The notes below the pieces were generated by a model. The model was not told the DNA's origin and did no database searches. It saw only the letters and a list, made by a program, of their open reading frames with translations. A program made the position numbers and the translations under genes. Below are positions 14,683 to 23,006 of a stretch of 34,865 nt of DNA, one piece after another (the stretch's first letter is position 1; each line of letters opens with the position of its first letter). Where the stretch lies: assembly GCA_029239235.1 (NCBI GenBank), contig JAQZBD010000038.1, forward strand, positions 1 through 34,865, given 5' to 3'. The DNA comes from Herbinix sp. Lineage in GTDB: Bacteria; Bacillota; Clostridia; Lachnospirales; Lachnospiraceae.

Positions 14683-15135
14683 TCATAAATTCTCATTTAA
14701 TTTGTAGACCGTCTTTTTCACCAGACGCCCTAATTCAATATAGCATTCCTCATAATCCATCAGTGTTCCGCCGTAAGGATCAACTACATCGCCAATTTCT
14801 CCGGCAAATTCTTTAATGGTATACACATTTTTTACTTCCGGATAAAGCTCCTGTACTTTCTTTTTTTGACTTGCCGTCATTGTAAGAATAATTGTATTTT
14901 CCTCAAGGTCGGTTGCTTTTAATCCTTTTGCCATATGATTATTTAATTCTAAATCATGCTTTTTCAATACAATTTCTGCTTTTGGATTCAGGGGCTCTGC
15001 AAAAAGCACCACCAGTCCTCTGGAGCATACTTTCATATCACTAACCTTTTCCAGGTTTTTATAAATTGCCTCCGCCATTGGGCTTCTGCAAGTGTTTCCG
15101 GTACAAACGAATATAAGCTTCTGATATTTTTCCAT
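14683..15135 (-). CDS. ywlE: Low-molecular-weight protein phosphatase, arginine type (YwlE-like)
   Basis: A 150-residue cysteine phosphatase. The P-loop FVCTGNTCRSP has the CX5R pattern, and the general-acid DPYGG sits near residue 120. The Thr within CTGNTCR is the residue known in Bacillus YwlE to favour phosphoarginine, so it should reverse McsB protein-arginine phosphorylation rather than act on phosphotyrosine. GGAGG 5 nt before the ATG at 15135 sets the start; the longer frame (to 15168) lacks a ribosome site. It lies 42 bp after sua5 and 75 bp before rpiB in one apparent operon. MecA, a ClpC adaptor from the same quality-control network, is encoded 7 kb away. Confidence 0.92.
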   Translation of the reverse strand: MEKYQKLIFVCTGNTCRSPMAEAIYKNLEKVSDMKVCSRGLVVLFAEPLNPKAEIVLKKHDLELNNHMAKGLKATDLEENTIILTMTASQKKKVQELYPEVKNVYTIKEFAGEIGDVVDPYGGTLMDYEECYIELGRLVKKTVYKLNENL

Positions 15136-15177
15136 AGTTACCTCCAATACAAGAATACCCCACCACATACATTAGCA

Positions 15178-16233
15178 TCATAACTTCACAATGCGATATC
15201 CAGCCGCCTTCAGTAATCGGTTCATAATTGCCTGTCCTAAACTGTTATCAGCAAAGCTTTCAGTATAAATATATTCGGTATGCAACTCATCAAACTCTCG
15301 AAGAACCGCATATAATCCGGCTGCTATGGAAGCTTCATCCTTCCTAGAGCCGATTGTTTTCACAGTTCCGTAACGATATAAGGCCTTCGTTTCATCTGTT
15401 GCGATAACCCCAACACGGTTATTGCTTTCAAGCTTCTCTTTTGCCTTCTGATTAATTGCATCAATTACTTTATCTATATTACCTTCATAAATTGTAAGCT
15501 TACCCTCTGGGGCATAATGGCGGTACTTCATGCCAGGAGCCTTCGGTACCAGCTCTAAGTTCGGTTCCTTTTGCAGCACGATCGGATCATATTCGATCTC
15601 ACCTATGACGTTTTCCAGCATTGCTTTCGTGATACAACCAGGTCTTAATATCATAGGATTGTCACCGGAAAGATCAACGATGGTTGACTCCAGCCCAAGG
15701 GTTGCATGACCTCCATCAATAATCATATCCACTTTACCGCTTAAATCATCAATTACATGCTGCGCTGTCGTAGGGCTTGGTTTACCGCTTAAATTTGCAC
15801 TTGGAGCCGCTACAAATACTCCGGATTTTTCAATCAGAGTTTTGGCAATCAGATTCGCCGGTAAACGAATCGCTACTGTATCCAAGCCTCCTGTGGTTTG
15901 ATCTGGCACAAGCTCTTTTTTCTTAAGAATAATTGTCAGGGGTCCCGGCCAGAAAACCTCTGCCAGCTGATAAGCCTTTTCCGGTATCTCTTTTGCAAGT
16001 ACTTCAATATCCTTAACCTTTGCAATATGAACGATTAAGGGATTATCGGACGGACGGCCTTTTGCCTGATATATTTTCTCAGCGGCAGTTACATCCAGCG
16101 CATTAGCACCCAGTCCATACACCGTTTCTGTTGGAAGTGCTACTAAACCGCCGTTTCTTAAAATTCCTGCCGCCTCCTCGATGCTTTCTTCTGTCAGGTT
16201 TTCTATCTCTAATTTTATTATTTTTGTATCCAT
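15178..16233 (-). CDS. sua5: L-threonylcarbamoyladenylate synthase
   Basis: Makes threonylcarbamoyl-AMP from threonine, bicarbonate and ATP, the first step of t6A37 tRNA modification. The 351 residues are the long Sua5 form (Bacillus YwlC): a YrdC domain at residues 10-200 with GLVALPTETVYGLGANA, KGRPSDNPLIVHI, and APSANLSGKPSPT, then a linker PGMKYRHYAP and the C-terminal Sua5 domain to the end. AAGGAG stands 6 nt before the ATG. It heads the sua5-ywlE-rpiB operon, whose promoter is visible at 16301-16329. Confidence 0.96.
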   Translation of the reverse strand: MDTKIIKLEIENLTEESIEEAAGILRNGGLVALPTETVYGLGANALDVTAAEKIYQAKGRPSDNPLIVHIAKVKDIEVLAKEIPEKAYQLAEVFWPGPLTIILKKKELVPDQTTGGLDTVAIRLPANLIAKTLIEKSGVFVAAPSANLSGKPSPTTAQHVIDDLSGKVDMIIDGGHATLGLESTIVDLSGDNPMILRPGCITKAMLENVIGEIEYDPIVLQKEPNLELVPKAPGMKYRHYAPEGKLTIYEGNIDKVIDAINQKAKEKLESNNRVGVIATDETKALYRYGTVKTIGSRKDEASIAAGLYAVLREFDELHTEYIYTESFADNSLGQAIMNRLLKAAGYRIVKL

Positions 16234-16300
16234 TATCGTACTCCTTGCAACAAAGTGAGAAACACTTCGCTTTGCGCCTTCTCAATTAAGCGCGATTATC

Positions 16301-16329
16301 ATTATAACACCATCCCTCTATAAAAGCAA
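16301..16329 (-). promoter_or_regulatory. Sigma-A promoter of sua5-ywlE-rpiB
   Basis: On the minus strand TTGCTT, 17 bp, TATAAT, with an extended -10 (TGTTATAAT). It leads to a leader of about 60 nt before the sua5 ATG, in which a short TGAGAA/TTCTCA stem can form. Confidence 0.7.
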
Positions 16330-16395
16330 ATTTAGCTTTTTCAACCAAATTATTATGTAGCTAATGCTTTATGATAACCCTGTAACAACGAGTTA

Positions 16396-17139
16396 TTATT
16401 GTGCATTGGCTTCTCCCAGATGATTTGCTTCTATGTAATCCAGTAAGGATTGACAGATTCCGCTGGCCATTTTCGTCTGATAATCCTCCTTCAAAAGCAG
16501 CTCCGCCTCCTCTGGATTTGATAAATATCCGCATTCCACAATAACTAGAGGGCAGTTCGTTTTTGTTACCATAAAATAATTATCATTGGCTTTCGCTTTT
16601 CGGTGATTACCGTCGCCGATGGTCTTTTTAATCTGCTCCTGTATCATCTCCGCCAGCTTTCTGCCCTGCTCTGATTTTGCATAGTAAAATACTTGGGCTC
16701 CCTTAACATATCCTTCACTAAAGCTGTTTTGATGGATACTGACCGCTAACTGTGCTCCACTGGAATTAATGATAGAGACCCGGTTGTTCAAATCTGCTCT
16801 TTTCTTATTAGAATCACTCTCTGAATATAGACCCACATCTTCTTCTCTAGTCAAAATCACCGTAATTCCTTCTTGCTCCAGCATATCCTTAAGCAAAAAA
16901 GAAATACTTAAGTTAATATCCTTTTCTAAGCAATTATTGACCCCGACTTTTCCGGGATCTCTCCCACCGTGTCCGGGGTCAATTACAATTGTTACGTTCT
17001 TATCTTCCGGTTCCTCTTCCCAAAACAAAAAATGTCTCATGGTTCTGATGGAGCGTTCCGTGGTTATAATGCTGGCACAGATTATAAGAAACAGGAAAAC
17101 GATGCTGAAATATTTTTTCATGGTCCATGCACCTAACAT
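16396..17139 (-). CDS. cwlD: N-acetylmuramoyl-L-alanine amidase, CwlD-like
   Basis: A zinc amidase (Amidase_3) that cleaves the bond between muramic acid and the stem peptide. Of 247 residues, about 12-30 form an N-terminal membrane segment, so the enzyme acts outside the membrane. Zinc ligands and catalytic Glu are visible: VIDPGHGGRDPG (His), the Glu in NNCLEKDIN, AVSIHQNS (His), and VIVECGYLSNPEE (Glu). Length and layout match CwlD, which makes muramic-delta-lactam in the spore cortex; this identity is inferred because Amidase_3 paralogs are similar. Two starts are possible: ATG at 17139 (AAGGAA 5 nt upstream) or 17121. It follows the GH18 gene by 107 bp. Confidence 0.85.
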   Translation of the reverse strand: MLGAWTMKKYFSIVFLFLIICASIITTERSIRTMRHFLFWEEEPEDKNVTIVIDPGHGGRDPGKVGVNNCLEKDINLSISFLLKDMLEQEGITVILTREEDVGLYSESDSNKKRADLNNRVSIINSSGAQLAVSIHQNSFSEGYVKGAQVFYYAKSEQGRKLAEMIQEQIKKTIGDGNHRKAKANDNYFMVTKTNCPLVIVECGYLSNPEEAELLLKEDYQTKMASGICQSLLDYIEANHLGEANAQ

Positions 17140-17246
17140 CCAAATTCCTTATATTCTATGAAGGAACAATTTGTCCTATTCTCCTGCTCGTTACTTGTTC
17201 TCTTGGCAGCCATATCGTTTGTGATTACTCGTTAAGATAATGCTTT

Positions 17247-18953
17247 CTAGTTAAGATATCGAATGATAACGTTCCATACACTCTCATTCTCTAATCCCAA
17301 TTTCCATTCCGCCACACCGGCAACATCGGCATCGTAGATAACCTTCATCTTTTCCTCAATGGACTTATCTTCTTCCTGCCACATCTTATAAGTATCACCG
17401 TCTTTGTTGTATTCCACATAATAGCAGCCCTTTACATCATCCCATTTTGCCTCTACCCCATTATTCTTTATCAATTCGGCTGCCGGTGACATTGCATAGG
17501 TTTCGGAAGATAAACTGCCATCTGCACCTTCTTTCCATAACCTTGTATAGAATGGTATTGCAATAATAATCTTTTCCTTTGGAACAACTTTCAACATATT
17601 ATTAACTGCATCTGATACAAAGCCAATGGATGCAACCGGCCCTGCCTCTTCTGAATTCCCATGATACTCATCATATGCCATGGCAATGAGGTAATCCACC
17701 ACCTTACCCTGTTCTTCTCGATCATAATATTCTGTATACGGGGAAGGAACATAGTTATCAACGGACAATACAATGCCGTTATTCCTGCACTTAACAGATA
17801 GCTCACGCAGGAACTGAATATAATCAACACCCGCTTCAGATGGGATTTTTTCGAAATCTATATTTATTCCGTTTAATTTGTAGTCTAAGGCCTTTTCAAT
17901 TAAGGCATTGGAAAGGGTATCCCTCCTTGAAGTATAACTAAGCAGCTGTTTCATATTGACTTCTGTATTAAAATCATTTACCAATGCCCAAACCTCGAGC
18001 CCTCGGGCATTCGCACGCGTCACGTACTTCTCCGAAGCAAGGGAGGTGATGGTTCCCGAAACATCATCAATGCTAAACCAGGTAGGTGACACTACGTTCA
18101 CACCCTTAGTATCATCAATCAAATCCTCCAAGCCTGCATTCGCATCCTGATTGAATACTTGGTGAAATACTAAGTTTATTTTTTTGGATCTGGACTGGGC
18201 TGAATATTCCGGCTCCTGATAGGTGCTTTCCAGGGTTTGATATGCGGATTCTTTCGTTGCCTTCTTCTTAATATAACCCTTAACACCATCCTCCGTCATT
18301 ACCTTAATAAAGCCTTTCTCCGGTGCTTCCTCCGTGTCCACGTAAACTAAGCCGGTACCTACCGGTAACTCTAACAAAATTGGACTCTTGATATCAGGTT
18401 CATAGCGAAGCTGGGTTGCTTTCGATACTTCTGTATATAGATAATCACCCCATTTATAATCAATTACTACACGATTAGGATCTTTATAATATTGAAATGT
18501 AAGATCGGAGTATTGCTGAACGAAATCCAGTGACAGATATACCCTATCTACAAAAACCTCTGCGATTGGGTATTCATATTCTCTCTCTGTCTCAATCATA
18601 CTCTTTGTTACAGTATAGGTGCTGCTGGATGCATCGGCTCTGATGATTTCATCCGGCAATGTATAGGTCAGCACATTCTCATTGTAATCCCAATAAAATC
18701 GATGGTTAAACTCCTGAATCACAGTATCGTAATCTATATATACTTTACCATCAATTAAAATCCCTTTTTCCTCATAGATCTGATCTTGAAGGATTAATAC
18801 AACCTCTTTATCCTCTATTTGGTAATACTCCGATAACGGCATTACCTCATCGCTGGGTGTCAGCATTTTTACAATTGCCAATATAATAATGATGGCTATT
18901 AATACAAGGGCAGAGCCAATGCCTATCACAGCCAATCTCACTTTTCTATCCAT
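17247..18953 (-). CDS. GH18 glycoside hydrolase with SH3 domain, membrane-anchored
   Basis: A 568-residue protein with an N-terminal membrane segment (about residues 8-32), a copper-amine-oxidase-like or stalk region, an SH3b domain at about residues 185-245 (LRYEPDIKSPILLELPVG, GVKGYIKKK), and a GH18 domain to the end. The GH18 active-site strand reads LNGINIDFEKIP; its Glu is the catalytic acid. The relatives are YaaH/SleL/YdhD-type enzymes that cut glycan strands of spore peptidoglycan, so a role in cortex or wall remodelling beside the CwlD-like amidase is likely. GGAGG stands 6-7 nt before the ATG, and a sigma-A promoter lies 40 bp upstream of it. Confidence 0.88.
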   Translation of the reverse strand: MDRKVRLAVIGIGSALVLIAIIIILAIVKMLTPSDEVMPLSEYYQIEDKEVVLILQDQIYEEKGILIDGKVYIDYDTVIQEFNHRFYWDYNENVLTYTLPDEIIRADASSSTYTVTKSMIETEREYEYPIAEVFVDRVYLSLDFVQQYSDLTFQYYKDPNRVVIDYKWGDYLYTEVSKATQLRYEPDIKSPILLELPVGTGLVYVDTEEAPEKGFIKVMTEDGVKGYIKKKATKESAYQTLESTYQEPEYSAQSRSKKINLVFHQVFNQDANAGLEDLIDDTKGVNVVSPTWFSIDDVSGTITSLASEKYVTRANARGLEVWALVNDFNTEVNMKQLLSYTSRRDTLSNALIEKALDYKLNGINIDFEKIPSEAGVDYIQFLRELSVKCRNNGIVLSVDNYVPSPYTEYYDREEQGKVVDYLIAMAYDEYHGNSEEAGPVASIGFVSDAVNNMLKVVPKEKIIIAIPFYTRLWKEGADGSLSSETYAMSPAAELIKNNGVEAKWDDVKGCYYVEYNKDGDTYKMWQEEDKSIEEKMKVIYDADVAGVAEWKLGLENESVWNVIIRYLN

Positions 18954-18992
18954 AATTATCCTCCATTTTGTCAGGTATCATTACTCTTCCTC

Positions 18993-19021
18993 ATTATAGC
19001 ATTAATTTAACATACAGTCAT
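18993..19021 (-). promoter_or_regulatory. Promoter of the GH18 gene
   Basis: On the minus strand ATGACT, 17 bp, TATAAT, about 40 bp before the GH18 ATG. The -35 matches 4 of 6. It lies inside a 70-codon reading frame that therefore is probably not a gene. Confidence 0.55.
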
Positions 19022-19636
19022 TATGAAATTCGACTTTTTAAACTTAATTTTACAAGGATACGACTGGAAGTTGTAAATAATTACAGGGATAGCAGGTGCT
19101 AGAGGAGTCTGTCGGTGCTGCACTAACAAAAAAAGGCTGCCAAGCATTTTAACCCAAGATGTCAGTACACTTTTCATGTATACTTTTCTCTCCCGGCACT
19201 TGCTGACAGCCCTTTTCAAATATTTTATTATTGTTTGTTAGCATAACTTTATTATTCTATGACATATTAACTATTTCATTTTCTTTAGTTTTAACCCAGT
19301 TTTTTCAATTCAGTCCAAAAAGTATAGAGGGCTTTTTAAGTCCTGTTGATAGAAAAATTCACTGTTTCAACCAAACTCATATTTAAATATGTTCATTATT
19401 TTATATTAGCTCATATGCCATAATCCTCTTAAGACTCCCAGTCTAATGTGAATCGGTGCTTTCAATTTAATAAACCTCGGATAAGAAGGTCATTTGTGAT
19501 ATGCTATACTTATCCAGATACCAGATCACATCAGTCTCGTACTTCTAAAGATAAATGGACTACTAAAGATTTAATTTACTTCTAAAGATCTAATATGCTC
19601 GAAAGATTAATTATACTCTAAAGATTGATTATGCTT
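19022..19636. other. Long intergenic region, GH18 to P-loop gene
   Basis: About 615 bp with no convincing protein gene. Contents are a possible small structured RNA (19128-19211, minus), roughly 330 bp of plain AT-rich DNA, and a degenerate 16-20-bp tandem repeat adjoining the P-loop gene stop (19540-19665). Confidence 0.7.
19128..19211 (-). ncRNA. Candidate small structured RNA or terminator-attenuator
   Basis: On the minus strand GGCTGTCAGCAAG (19199-19211) can pair with CTTGGCAGCC (19135-19144), followed by TTTTTTT: an intrinsic terminator closing an ~80-nt element. A second hairpin (AGTATAC/GTGTACT) lies inside. TGTCAG can also pair with CTGACA (the reverse of 19160-19165), which would break the terminator. 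The two exclusive pairings look like a switch, but no known riboswitch class was recognised, and no clear promoter was found upstream. It ends before the GH18 promoter. Confidence 0.35.
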
Positions 19637-19665
19637 TTAGAAATCAAGTATGCTTTTAAAAAATC
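19540..19665. repeat. Degenerate tandem repeat, 16-21 bp units
   Basis: About seven imperfect copies around a core TACTNTAAAGATTNATTA, running from intergenic DNA into the last ~10 codons of the P-loop gene. The core CTAAAGAT is kept in four or five copies. Units vary in length, and there are no spacers, so this is not a CRISPR array. Confidence 0.6.
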
Positions 19666-20263
19666 GGCTTGAACTATTGGTTGTAATCACCGGATCACAT
19701 ACCATCGGTACTGACCAGACCTTTCTTCGAATTTCACCACGTAGCTTCGCCACAATCTTTTCATTACCTTTTGGGATGAAATAAAACCAGGATTCATTTC
19801 CCTTAAGCTGCTCTGCTTCTCTAGCAAACTGCTCTAATTTTTGAAGATCCCAAGCCGAAGCACCACCAATCACAATTTTTAAATCACATCGCAAAAATTC
19901 TTCTCTATTTGCCACAAAATCCGTACCAAAGTCCAGTACCAGAGCCTCATAATCTTCCCCGAAAATATGGGGTATTTGCGCGGGTGTGACTCCCTTATGA
20001 CAGGTGATATTGCGGAAAGAAAAGGTTCCCTTCTCCCTCTTCTGCCATTCATAGGCTTCTTCAATCAATTGTAAGTCATAATGCTTATTGCATTCTAAGA
20101 ATGCGGTTTTTAAACCCACCTCCTCACTAAGATAAAAGGAAAGCATCAAACCGGTGTGAGTTACTCCAACACCATGATGAGATCCAATTAATCCAACCAC
20201 TATTCTTCCCTTCCTTTTTTTCATTATCTGCAACTTTTGAAGTAGCATTGGTTTGCGCAGCAT
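19637..20263 (-). CDS. Degenerate P-loop (MinD/ParA-like) protein, partner of the kinase
   Basis: A 208-residue protein without a named function. It resembles the MinD/ParA fold: strand and loop GLIGSHHGVGVTHTGL at the Walker A place, then ALVLDFG at the Walker B place, then KIVIGGASAWDL. The Walker A lysine of GKGGVGKT is Val, so ATP hydrolysis is doubtful. The same pattern occurs in order in the C-terminal half of the upstream kinase (IGVTH, VVQDFG, LLVLGAKEWEL), so the two are paralogous. Its ATG follows the kinase stop by 1 nt (TAATATG), with AAGGAGAGG 11 nt upstream, so translation is likely coupled. It may be a stable accessory or substrate of the kinase; function unknown. Confidence 0.75.
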   Translation of the reverse strand: MLRKPMLLQKLQIMKKRKGRIVVGLIGSHHGVGVTHTGLMLSFYLSEEVGLKTAFLECNKHYDLQLIEEAYEWQKREKGTFSFRNITCHKGVTPAQIPHIFGEDYEALVLDFGTDFVANREEFLRCDLKIVIGGASAWDLQKLEQFAREAEQLKGNESWFYFIPKGNEKIVAKLRGEIRRKVWSVPMVCDPVITTNSSSRFFKSILDF

Positions 20264-20264
20264 A

Positions 20265-21680
20265 TTACTTCATTCCTCTCCTTATCAAATTAAATATCTT
20301 TTTATACCAGGATAATCTTTGATCTGAAGATTGCAGCTCACGAAAGAAATCTATTTCCTGCTCTGTTGTCAATGACACAAAAGGGTCAGGTTCATAAGGG
20401 ATACGGTAACAGTTCTTAAAACCCATGCTTCCCACTACTCGCTGAAACTGCTTTCCATCTAGAAAATTAAATAAGTAAGAGATCTCTTTAAAATCCGCTA
20501 CCAGTCTCAATACCTGTTCAGAACTCTCCAACTCCCATTCCTTAGCTCCAAGTACTAAGAGCTTTTGATCGGCAGACAAGAATTCCTCCAGATTATCCTC
20601 CGTAAGGCAGCCAAAATCCTGTACTACGATAGGATAACGCGATAGCTCTGCAAGAACCTCTTTCCTATAAGCGTGCATGGGTATCTTATTTATAACAATT
20701 ACCCCGGCTTCCGCCCCCACAGCCCCCATATCTTCATATTGATTCTTCAAGGATGTAACGCACCCACTCTGGTTCTTCTCCTGATAAAGACAAGAAATAT
20801 TTCTTCCGATATAATAATTACAAAGTCGAAAGGAAAAATGCGTGACTCCGATTCTTGATTGCGAACCTGCGATGGCAACTTTCCGCATCCGCCCCTCTTC
20901 ATGAATGAATTGGCCTTTCGTTAATAGTGCTGATAATTGTTGATTCAACTTGACTACGTCAAAATAGCGCCCGGCTGGATTCGATTTGAGACAACGGTTA
21001 ATTATGTGCTTCAATTGCCCGGAGCAATTGCTCACTAAATCAATATTATGAATCGTTGGGTCGCTACTGCGGATATAGCACCCGGTACCCATATAATATA
21101 GTAGCATTCCGATTCCAAAGACATCACAGCGCTCATCAATTTCATCCTGCAAATATAGCTCCGGTGCAGCATATCCAGCAGTTGCAAAATACTTGGGCTG
21201 ATTATAAGCCGCTTTCGTAAAGACAGCGCTGCCGAAGTCAACCAGCTTAAGCGTCATATCGGATAAGATAATGTTGTCCGGTTTGAGATCCACATAGAGA
21301 ATGGGTTGTTCCAAAGAGTGCAAATAATGGATTAGATCACAGAGCTGTGTTCCGAATTTCAGAATAATTTCTTCCTGGAGGATGCCTCTGGAGGCAACAT
21401 ATTCCGTTAACGTCTCACCTTCAAGATATTGTTCGACAATATAGGAACCTTCTTCATCTTCCTCAATATCATAAATTATAGGAATGCAGGAATGTTTGAG
21501 ATTTTTTAATACTAGGGCTTCATTTCTTTGTAATTCATAGAAGGGATGATTTTTTGAGATAAATTTGATTGCTCGAAAAGAATTTAAGATGATATGTTTT
21601 GCAAGATAAACCTTAGCTGTTCCTCCGTGGCCAAGTAAACCTAAGATTTCATATTTTTGAAACCAAATTTCCTGCTGCAT
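20265..21680 (-). CDS. Ser/Thr protein kinase with C-terminal degenerate P-loop domain
   Basis: A 471-residue cytoplasmic protein with no membrane segment. Residues 8-250 are a Hanks-type kinase: glycine loop LLGHGGTAKVY, K39 in RAIKF, catalytic loop YVDLKPDN (D131, K133, N136), DFG at 148-150, and TAGYAAPE. The HRD motif is YVD, so it is a non-RD kinase that may not need activation-loop phosphorylation. Residues 266-471 are a MinD/ParA-like domain with a lysine-less P-loop (GSQSRIGVTH). PASTA repeats are absent, unlike PrkC. The start at 21680 is chosen because AAAGGAG precedes it and the promoter start site falls near the upstream ATG at 21725. Transcribed divergently from mecA. Confidence 0.85.
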   Translation of the reverse strand: MQQEIWFQKYEILGLLGHGGTAKVYLAKHIILNSFRAIKFISKNHPFYELQRNEALVLKNLKHSCIPIIYDIEEDEEGSYIVEQYLEGETLTEYVASRGILQEEIILKFGTQLCDLIHYLHSLEQPILYVDLKPDNIILSDMTLKLVDFGSAVFTKAAYNQPKYFATAGYAAPELYLQDEIDERCDVFGIGMLLYYMGTGCYIRSSDPTIHNIDLVSNCSGQLKHIINRCLKSNPAGRYFDVVKLNQQLSALLTKGQFIHEEGRMRKVAIAGSQSRIGVTHFSFRLCNYYIGRNISCLYQEKNQSGCVTSLKNQYEDMGAVGAEAGVIVINKIPMHAYRKEVLAELSRYPIVVQDFGCLTEDNLEEFLSADQKLLVLGAKEWELESSEQVLRLVADFKEISYLFNFLDGKQFQRVVGSMGFKNCYRIPYEPDPFVSLTTEQEIDFFRELQSSDQRLSWYKKIFNLIRRGMK

Positions 21681-21730
21681 ACACTCCTTTCCTATCAGCA
21701 GCTTATGTAGCAAAAACCAATTCATTTAAT

Positions 21731-21759
21731 ATTATAGTTAAATAATGGAAGATTTGCAA
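21731..21759 (-). promoter_or_regulatory. Sigma-A promoter of the kinase operon
   Basis: On the minus strand TTGCAA, 17 bp, TATAAT. The predicted start site is at about 21724, some 44 nt before the chosen kinase ATG. Confidence 0.75.
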
Positions 21760-21873
21760 TATCTTTTTCATTAGCCTTTTTCACAAACTTTTTTTAAAAT
21801 TTTGTATGATTTACCACTGATTTTAGTAGCAATATTTAAGCGTGTTTTCATATAAATTTCATAGGTATGCATA

Positions 21874-21902
21874 TTGACTTTACTTATATTTTAAATTATA
21901 CT
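21874..21902 (+). promoter_or_regulatory. Sigma-A promoter of mecA
   Basis: TTGACT, 17 bp, TATACT, about 75 bp before the mecA ATG at 21978. It lies downstream of an in-frame ATG at 21867, which rules that codon out as the start for this transcript. Confidence 0.7.
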
Positions 21903-21977
21903 TTTTTTACACCAATGGATGATTTATCGTGGATACGTGTAATCAGTTCCTTTTTAGTACAGAAAGGGGTGTACTTT

Positions 21978-22763
21978 ATGAAGATAGAAAAAATTAATGA
22001 CAACCAAATAAGATGTACCCTGAACAAAAGTGATTTAATTGACCGAGAATTAAAAATAAGCGAGCTTGCCTACGGTACCGAGAAAGCAAAGGCACTGTTT
22101 CGTGATATGATCCAGCAGGCGTTTTATGAATTCGGTTTTGAAGTAGATGATATTCCTTTAATGATAGAAGCTATTCCCGTATCAACTGAATGTCTCATTT
22201 TGGTTATAACTAAGGTTGAAGATCCAGATGAATTAGATACTCGCTTTTCTAAGTTTTCTTCTTTCAATGTTCATAGCACTTCGGACAAATCTGAGAATGA
22301 TGATGACGACGATGATGCATATGCGGATGAAATCATTAACAGCTTTGAACAATTAGAGGATGAACTAGGCGATGATTTGGATGAAAACAGCAAAGAGGAA
22401 GACACCCTTGTGGAAGCAGAAGCAGTAGATATGGATCCTCCCGCAAAATCAGGTGCTCATATTCCTTCCAAATTGACCAAAATATATTCATTCCGCTCCT
22501 TACAGGAGGTCGTGGAATTAGCGTATATTATGCTTGGAATCTACAACGGAACCAATACTCTTTATAAAAATCCTTTGACTGCTACTTATTATCTTGTAGT
22601 AAGCATGTCTGATCATACTCCGGAGGAGTTTAATAAGATTTGTAATATCATATCTGAATATGGCAAGGTGGAGCGTTCCACTTATGCAAGCTCTACTTAT
22701 TACAAGGAACATTATGAAGTCATTGTAAAAGATCATGCGCTGCAGATATTATCTGTAATGTAA
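21978..22763 (+). CDS. mecA: Adaptor protein MecA
   Basis: An adaptor that recruits unfolded or regulatory proteins to ClpC/ClpP; in Bacillus it targets ComK. The 261 residues comprise a conserved N-terminal substrate-binding domain (MKIEKINDNQIRCTL..., about residues 1-90), a long acidic linker (about 95-155, with DDDDDD), and the C-terminal ClpC-binding domain (IYSFRSLQEVVELA, ending HALQIL). The linker is longer and more acidic than the ~218-residue Bacillus form. The start is supported by GAAAGGGG 8-9 nt upstream and by a promoter between it and an earlier in-frame ATG. It stands divergent to the kinase operon and ends in a strong terminator. Confidence 0.93.
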   Translation: MKIEKINDNQIRCTLNKSDLIDRELKISELAYGTEKAKALFRDMIQQAFYEFGFEVDDIPLMIEAIPVSTECLILVITKVEDPDELDTRFSKFSSFNVHSTSDKSENDDDDDDAYADEIINSFEQLEDELGDDLDENSKEEDTLVEAEAVDMDPPAKSGAHIPSKLTKIYSFRSLQEVVELAYIMLGIYNGTNTLYKNPLTATYYLVVSMSDHTPEEFNKICNIISEYGKVERSTYASSTYYKEHYEVIVKDHALQILSVM

Positions 22764-22863
22764 ATGGTTCCTGTCTGCTACAAGCAATGATAACACTGCC
22801 TATCTGGTAGAATAGATCAGCTTAGGCAGATCCACTTTAAGCAATATTGATTCAGAACATCCC

Positions 22864-22899
22864 AACAGAGTATATAGCACTATATACTCTGTTTTTTTT
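22864..22899 (+). terminator. Terminator of mecA
   Basis: AACAGAGTATATAG (22864-22877) is followed, after two bases, by its exact reverse complement CTATATACTCTGTT, with the T-run reaching 22899. A textbook intrinsic terminator. Confidence 0.85.
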
Positions 22900-22976
22900 A
22901 ATTCCAATAATCATAGTAACTGTCCTTAGTCCATCCAGTTATTGAATCCACAGCCTGCTCTTTGGTCTTGTATCAG

Positions 22977-23006
22977 AAAAAGGGCTGCAAGATTTACCCG
23001 CAGCCC
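22977..23006 (-). terminator. Terminator of the sugar-utilisation locus
   Basis: On the minus strand GGGCTGC pairs with GCAGCCC over an 11-nt loop and is followed by TTTTT. It lies about 80 bp past the BKACE stop, at the end of the nine-gene locus. Confidence 0.85.

Noticed and set aside
16234-16300. Possible riboswitch in the sua5 leader
   Set aside because: Only a weak 6-bp stem (TGAGAA/TTCTCA) forms and no known class motif is present.
19007-19219. A 70-codon minus-strand frame between GH18 and the P-loop gene
   Set aside because: It contains a T7 terminator and the GH18 promoter, and its composition looks random. An inner ATG with GGGAGAG 10 nt upstream leaves slight doubt, but structured RNA explains the region better.
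19540-19665. Possible CRISPR array
   Set aside because: The repeats are short, variable and contiguous, with no unique spacers, and no cas gene is present.
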